A stretch of DNA of 64,000 bases from Leifsonia xyli (GTDB lineage Bacteria > Actinomycetota > Actinomycetes > Actinomycetales > Microbacteriaceae). The position numbers were made by a program, and so were the translations under genes. Under the pieces are notes generated by a model. That model did not search any database, had not been told where the DNA came from, and saw nothing but the letters and a program-made list of their open reading frames with translations. Below, one piece after another: positions 60,531 through 64,000 of this stretch (its first letter is position 1; each line of letters begins with the position of its first letter). Location: NCBI GenBank assembly GCA_001647635.1, contig CP014761.1, forward strand, positions 868,001-932,000, in the 5' to 3' direction.

Positions 60531-61495
60531 GGGTGGGACTCCGTCCGGGCGGCCGCGGCCGGGACGATGGCCGGGGCGTGTGCGGCGGATCCGCCGCGCG
60601 GCATCGCGGCCGACACGGTGGCGCGGGCGAGGATGGCGAGCTTGACGCGGGTGGGCACGCTCACGCGGCGCGTGAGCAGCTCGGTGGCGGGCGTCTCGCG
60701 GATGCGGTCGCTCAGCTCCGCGAACAGGCCGTGCGCGGCGGCGATGGCGCGACGGCAGTTGTCCGGCAGGTCCGGGATGGCGTCGGCCGCCGCACCGAGG
60801 TCGCAGTCGATGTCGACCACGAGCGCCAGCTTCTGACGCTCGGTCAGGCGCGCCGGGTCGATGCCCGGGAAGTAGCTGCGGCCGAGCTCGGTCCAGTCCA
60901 CCGCGAGGTCGCGGAGGAAGTTGATCTTCTGGAACGCTGCTCCGAGCCTGCGCGCCCCGGCCTCGAGCCGCAGCCGGGTCTCCTCCGGCACCGGGCTGTC
61001 GGCGAGGAACACCTTGAGGCACATCAGTCCCACCACCTCGGCGGACCCGTAGACGTAGTCGCGCAGCTCCTCGGCGGTGAAGTCCACCGGGCTCAGGTCG
61101 CGGCGCATGGAGGCGAAGAACGGGCGGGTGAGGTCGACGCCGATGCCCGCGGCGCGGGCGGTCACGGCGAAGGAGTGCACGACGACGTTGGCGCTGTAGC
61201 CGGTGCGCATGGCGCGCTCGGTGTCGGCCTCGAGGGCGTCCAGCAGCTCCCGCTGCTCGTCCACCGTGAGGCCCGCCTCGGCGGCGGCGCCGTCGACGAT
61301 CTCGTCGGCGACGCGCACGAGCGCGTAGACGTCCTCGACCTGCGGGCGGATGCGCTGCCCGAGCAGCCGGGTGGCCATCCCGAACGAGGTCGAGTACGCG
61401 TGGATGATGGTGGCGGCCCCGGCGTGGGCCGCGTCGGTGTAGGTGTGCAGGTCCGTCGGCGGGGTGCCGACGGGAGCCTCCGGTGCGCGTGTCAT
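60527..61495 (-). CDS. crtB: Phytoene synthase CrtB
   Basis: CrtB condenses two geranylgeranyl diphosphates to phytoene. The 322-residue product has the two Asp-rich motifs DEIVD (in VRVADEIVDGAA, about residue 66) and NFLRDLAVDWTELGRSYFPG near 195. Length is typical. The ATG at 61495 overlaps the crtE stop by 4 bases. Confidence 0.96.
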   Translation of the reverse strand: MTRAPEAPVGTPPTDLHTYTDAAHAGAATIIHAYSTSFGMATRLLGQRIRPQVEDVYALVRVADEIVDGAAAEAGLTVDEQRELLDALEADTERAMRTGYSANVVVHSFAVTARAAGIGVDLTRPFFASMRRDLSPVDFTAEELRDYVYGSAEVVGLMCLKVFLADSPVPEETRLRLEAGARRLGAAFQKINFLRDLAVDWTELGRSYFPGIDPARLTERQKLALVVDIDCDLGAAADAIPDLPDNCRRAIAAAHGLFAELSDRIRETPATELLTRRVSVPTRVKLAILARATVSAAMPRGGSAAHAPAIVPAAAARTESHP

Positions 61496-62589
61496 GCGAT
61501 CCTCCCGATGCAGGAGCGGGCGACGGCGGTGAGCGGGCCGGCGAGGGCCGGCGGGATGGACGGGGTGTCCAGCAGGGCGACGGCGGCGTCCACCTGCTGG
61601 GCGAGCAGCCGCTCCACGAAGCGGCGAGCGCCGCACTCGTCGAGCACCTCAGCCAGCCGGCCGGCTTCGTGCAGGGCGAGGTCGCCGCGGCCGAGGGACG
61701 CCGCGAGCTCCTCCCAGCGGGCGGTGCCGCGCGCGTACGCGATCAGGGAGGTCTCCTTGCCCTGGCGCAGGTCGCTCACGATGCTCTTGCCGGTCACGTC
61801 CTCGTCGCCGAAGACGCCGAGCAGGTCGTCTCCGAGCTGGAAGGCGATGCCGACCAGCCGTCCGTACTCGGCGAGGGTGGTGAGCACGTCCTCCCCGCCG
61901 CCGGCCAGGAGCGCGCCGGTCATCAGCGGGCCGGAGACGGAGTAGGCGGCGGTCTTGTGCTCGGTCATGGCGAGCACGTCCTCCAGCGTCGGCGCCTCGG
62001 GGCCGAGGTGCTCGGCCAGCGCCACGTCCGCGAGTTCGCCGGCGGCGGTGACGAAGACCCCGTGGTCGAGGACGTCCAGGAGGCGGTCGCGGGTGCGGTC
62101 GTCGGTCTCGGCGCGGGCGAGCACCGAGGCGGCCGCGTGGAGCAGCAGGTCGCCGGCGAGGATCGCTCCCGCCTCGCCCCAGTGGCGGCTGCGAGCGCCG
62201 TCCGCCCCGCGGGCTCCGGCCTCGGCGGTGAAGGCGCCGGCCACGTTGGGCCGGCCGCGGCGCACGGTGTCGCCGTCGATGACGTCGTCGTGCAGCAGGA
62301 ACGCGGTGTGCAGCAGCTCGTAGGCGACGGCGGCGGTACGCGCCGCCTCCCTCCCCGCGCCGCCGAGCCCATGGAAAGCGGTCAGCACGAAACGCGGCCG
62401 GATGCGCTTGCCTCCGTCGGCCGCATCGCGTGCGCCCTCCCACAGGCGGCGATAGGAGGGATCGAAGGCGGAGGCCGCGGAGATGCGCTCTGCGAAGTAC
62501 CGCCCCAGCCGGGCGTCGACCGCCGCGAGGTCGGACTCGAGCACGGTCTCGAGCTCGGTGGCCTGGGTTTCTGGGTGCAGCTGTGTCAT
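61492..62589 (-). CDS. crtE: Geranylgeranyl diphosphate synthase CrtE
   Basis: CrtE makes the C20 precursor of carotenoids from isopentenyl and allylic diphosphates. The 365-residue product has a first Asp-rich motif in LLHDDVIDGDTVRRGRPN and a second in QLGDDLLGVFGDED. It is the first gene of the crt operon and is divergent from crtR, with a palindromic site between. A paralogue lies at 31117-32247. The residue patterns do not show whether both make C20. Confidence 0.93.
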   Translation of the reverse strand: MTQLHPETQATELETVLESDLAAVDARLGRYFAERISAASAFDPSYRRLWEGARDAADGGKRIRPRFVLTAFHGLGGAGREAARTAAVAYELLHTAFLLHDDVIDGDTVRRGRPNVAGAFTAEAGARGADGARSRHWGEAGAILAGDLLLHAAASVLARAETDDRTRDRLLDVLDHGVFVTAAGELADVALAEHLGPEAPTLEDVLAMTEHKTAAYSVSGPLMTGALLAGGGEDVLTTLAEYGRLVGIAFQLGDDLLGVFGDEDVTGKSIVSDLRQGKETSLIAYARGTARWEELAASLGRGDLALHEAGRLAEVLDECGARRFVERLLAQQVDAAVALLDTPSIPPALAGPLTAVARSCIGRIA

Positions 62590-62610
62590 ACCGGCGCTCC
62601 CTTGTCTAGC

Positions 62611-62630
62611 CTGGTTAGCAAATAACCTAG
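62611..62630. promoter_or_regulatory. Putative CrtR operator between crtE and crtR
   Basis: GGTTA (62613-62617) and TAACC (62623-62627) form a perfect inverted repeat around GCAAA, with further CT/AG pairing outside. It lies centrally in the 66-base gap between the divergent crtE and marR-family genes. A MarR-type repressor dimer could bind here. Promoter -10 and -35 boxes were not assigned confidently. Confidence 0.6.
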
Positions 62631-62655
62631 CACGCATCTTACGAACAGGAATAGG

Positions 62656-63264
62656 ATGTCGCTCATGACATCGGCCCGGGACGAGCAGAGGCGCATCTCC
62701 GCATCGCTCACCGACCCCCGGGTGATCGATCCACGCCAGGAGCTGGTCCGTCACGACGACCTGAGCGAGGAGGAGCTGGGCCAGATCGTCCGGCTGCTCG
62801 GCGCGATGCGGGAATGGCGGGAGGCCGACCAGAGGCTCAGCCTGGAGTCGCGCACGCACATGAAGCTCAACGAGACGGACATGCGCGCGCTGCGGTTCAT
62901 CATCGCCTCCGCGAACGCCTCCGTGCCGGTCACCGCGGGCGCGCTGTCCGACCACCTCCGCATCTCGACGGCATCGACCACCAAGCTGCTCGACCGGCTG
63001 GAGCGCGCGGGTCATGTCGTGCGGCGCCCGCATCCCACCGACCGGCGCGCGGTCGTGGTCGAGATCACGCCCGAGACCCAGGCGGAGGTGCGCCGCACCA
63101 TGGGCCTGCAGCACGCGCGCCGGTTCGAGGTCGCCCGGTCGCTCAGCCCCAGCGATCGTGATACCGTCATCCGCTTCCTCCAGGACCTCAGCGCGACGAC
63201 GCTCGCAGCGGTGGGCTCGGAGCAGGAGCGACCGGCTCCGGGGACGGACGCGTCAGGCTCGTAG
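62656..63264 (+). CDS. crtR: MarR family regulator, CrtR-like
   Basis: This 202-residue MarR protein is divergent from crtE, the same position as CrtR, which represses the carotenoid operon in Corynebacterium glutamicum. The helix-turn-helix is in TAGALSDHLRISTASTTKLLDRLERAGHVVRRPHPTDRR with the usual wing. The start ATG at 62656 follows AGGA. A second ATG is three codons on (62665). The last 77 bases overlap the convergent SDR gene, and the extra Glu/Gly/Ala tail is probably unstructured. Confidence 0.86.
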   Translation: MSLMTSARDEQRRISASLTDPRVIDPRQELVRHDDLSEEELGQIVRLLGAMREWREADQRLSLESRTHMKLNETDMRALRFIIASANASVPVTAGALSDHLRISTASTTKLLDRLERAGHVVRRPHPTDRRAVVVEITPETQAEVRRTMGLQHARRFEVARSLSPSDRDTVIRFLQDLSATTLAAVGSEQERPAPGTDASGS

Positions 63265-64000
63265 CCGCCTTCGGGTGCTCCGCCTCGTAGACGATGCGGT
63301 TCGCCATGCCGTTGAACACGATCCCGTGGAACGGCAGGATCGAGAACCAGTACAGCCGCCCGGCAAGCCCGCGCGGAAAGAACACGGCGCGCTGGCGGTA
63401 CTCCGAGCCGCCGCCCTCGCGGGGCCGCACGGCGAGCTCCAGCCACGCCCGGCCCGGGACGCGCATCTCGGCGCGCAGCCGCAGGCTCCTCCCCCGCTCG
63501 ATGCGCTCCACCCGCCACCAGTCGAGCGCGTCGCCCGTGTTCAGGTGGTCCGCATCCCGCCGGCCCCGGCGCAGGCCGACGCCGCCGACCAGCTTGTCCG
63601 CCCAGCCGCGCAGCGCCCACGCCAGCGGGAACGAGTACCAGCCCCGCTCGCCGCCGATGCCCTCGACCACGCGCCACAGCAGCTTCGGGTCGGCCGTCGA
63701 CTCCCGTTCGCGCAGGTCCGTGTAGACCGTGTGGCCGGACCAGTCGGGGTCGCTCGGCAGAGGGTCACTCGGCGCGCCGGCGACGGACGCGTCCTGCCAG
63801 CTGGTCTCGACCTCCCCGGACCGCTCGCGCGCCAACGCCAGCCGCACCGAGCGGCGGTAGCCGGTCAGCCCCTCCGGCGGCGGCGGGATCACGGCGTCGA
63901 TGTCGTGCTCGCGCATCACGCAGTCGTATTGCAGCGACTCGATGATCGGCACGGCCAGGCTGCGCGGGATGGGTGTGACCAGGTTCACCCACTGCGACGC
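63188..64000 (-). CDS. SDR family oxidoreductase with DUF2867 domain (5' end cut by window edge)
   Basis: The visible 270 residues are the C-terminal part of an SDR/NAD-binding protein. They end in a DUF2867-like region with GHTVYTDLRERESTADPKLLWRVVEGIGGERGW and RVPGRAWLELAVRP. The N-terminal part, with the NAD motif, lies beyond the window, so the ATG at 63988 is internal. YbjT-like proteins are of unknown substrate. It overlaps crtR by 77 bases at its 3' end, which is long for convergent genes. Confidence 0.8.
   Translation of the reverse strand, partial: ASQWVNLVTPIPRSLAVPIIESLQYDCVMREHDIDAVIPPPPEGLTGYRRSVRLALARERSGEVETSWQDASVAGAPSDPLPSDPDWSGHTVYTDLRERESTADPKLLWRVVEGIGGERGWYSFPLAWALRGWADKLVGGVGLRRGRRDADHLNTGDALDWWRVERIERGRSLRLRAEMRVPGRAWLELAVRPREGGGSEYRQRAVFFPRGLAGRLYWFSILPFHGIVFNGMANRIVYEAEHPKAATSLTRPSPEPVAPAPSPPLRASSR

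Noticed and set aside
63765..63988. ATG at 63988 as a true start of the SDR gene
   Set aside because: The protein is clearly mid-domain there (LVTPIPRSLAVPIIES), so the real start lies beyond the window.

Overview
The window is GC-rich actinobacterial chromosome, most likely from the family Microbacteriaceae (Leifsonia-like). Reasons: the division and cell wall (dcw) order mraZ-rsmH-ftsL-ftsI-murE-murF-mraY-murD-ftsW-murG-murC-ftsQ-ftsZ-yggS-sepF-yggT-divIVA without ftsA; a MurE whose substrate motif departs from the usual diaminopimelate form; a C50-type carotenoid operon with a divergent MarR gene; and many GTG starts and 4-nt start/stop overlaps. No rRNA, tRNA, CRISPR array, insertion sequence or prophage was seen.

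Layout. 1-7010: housekeeping genes (partial erpA, an M20 dipeptidase, a DUF3043 membrane protein, an RNase H fused to a DUF4440 domain, pyrD, nrdR, hisD, a flavin reductase). 7036-30419: dnaE, rluD-like, lspA, then the whole dcw cluster on the minus strand, driven from a mraZ promoter with three GTGGA boxes at 10-bp spacing. 30598-41294: a block matching mycobacterial gene order around Rv2169c-Rv2187 (DUF3040, idsA2-like prenyl synthase, Rv2175c-like regulator, PknL kinase, class II aroG, plsC, fadD15-like), with a LysM/transglycosylase gene and a ROK glucokinase inserted. 41307-49553: a DUF559 nuclease-like gene flanked by two short palindrome arrays, an epimerase, def, a MinD-like ATPase, pyruvate carboxylase and a ParA-like ATPase. 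49577-57386: merR, ftsR, garA, a CDP-alcohol phosphotransferase, a DUF72/S4/LRV mini-operon, small membrane and VOC proteins, and a J-domain/NERD fusion. 57387-63264: crtE-crtB-crtI-crtYe-crtYf-crtEb with divergent crtR. The right edge holds a partial SDR-DUF2867 gene.

How the genes work together. The dcw block makes lipid II, polymerises it and builds the Z ring. PknL, the Rv2175c-like protein, GarA and FtsR are candidate signalling links between wall state, central metabolism and division. The crt operon converts prenyl diphosphates to a C50 pigment and is probably repressed by CrtR.

Two genes, the LysM protein and the ParA-like ATPase, are interrupted by apparent single-base losses in C-rich runs. 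These could be sequencing errors or real lesions. The most unusual non-coding signals are the two three-copy, 20-bp-period palindrome arrays around the DUF559 gene and an inverted-motif cluster between pknL and aroG.
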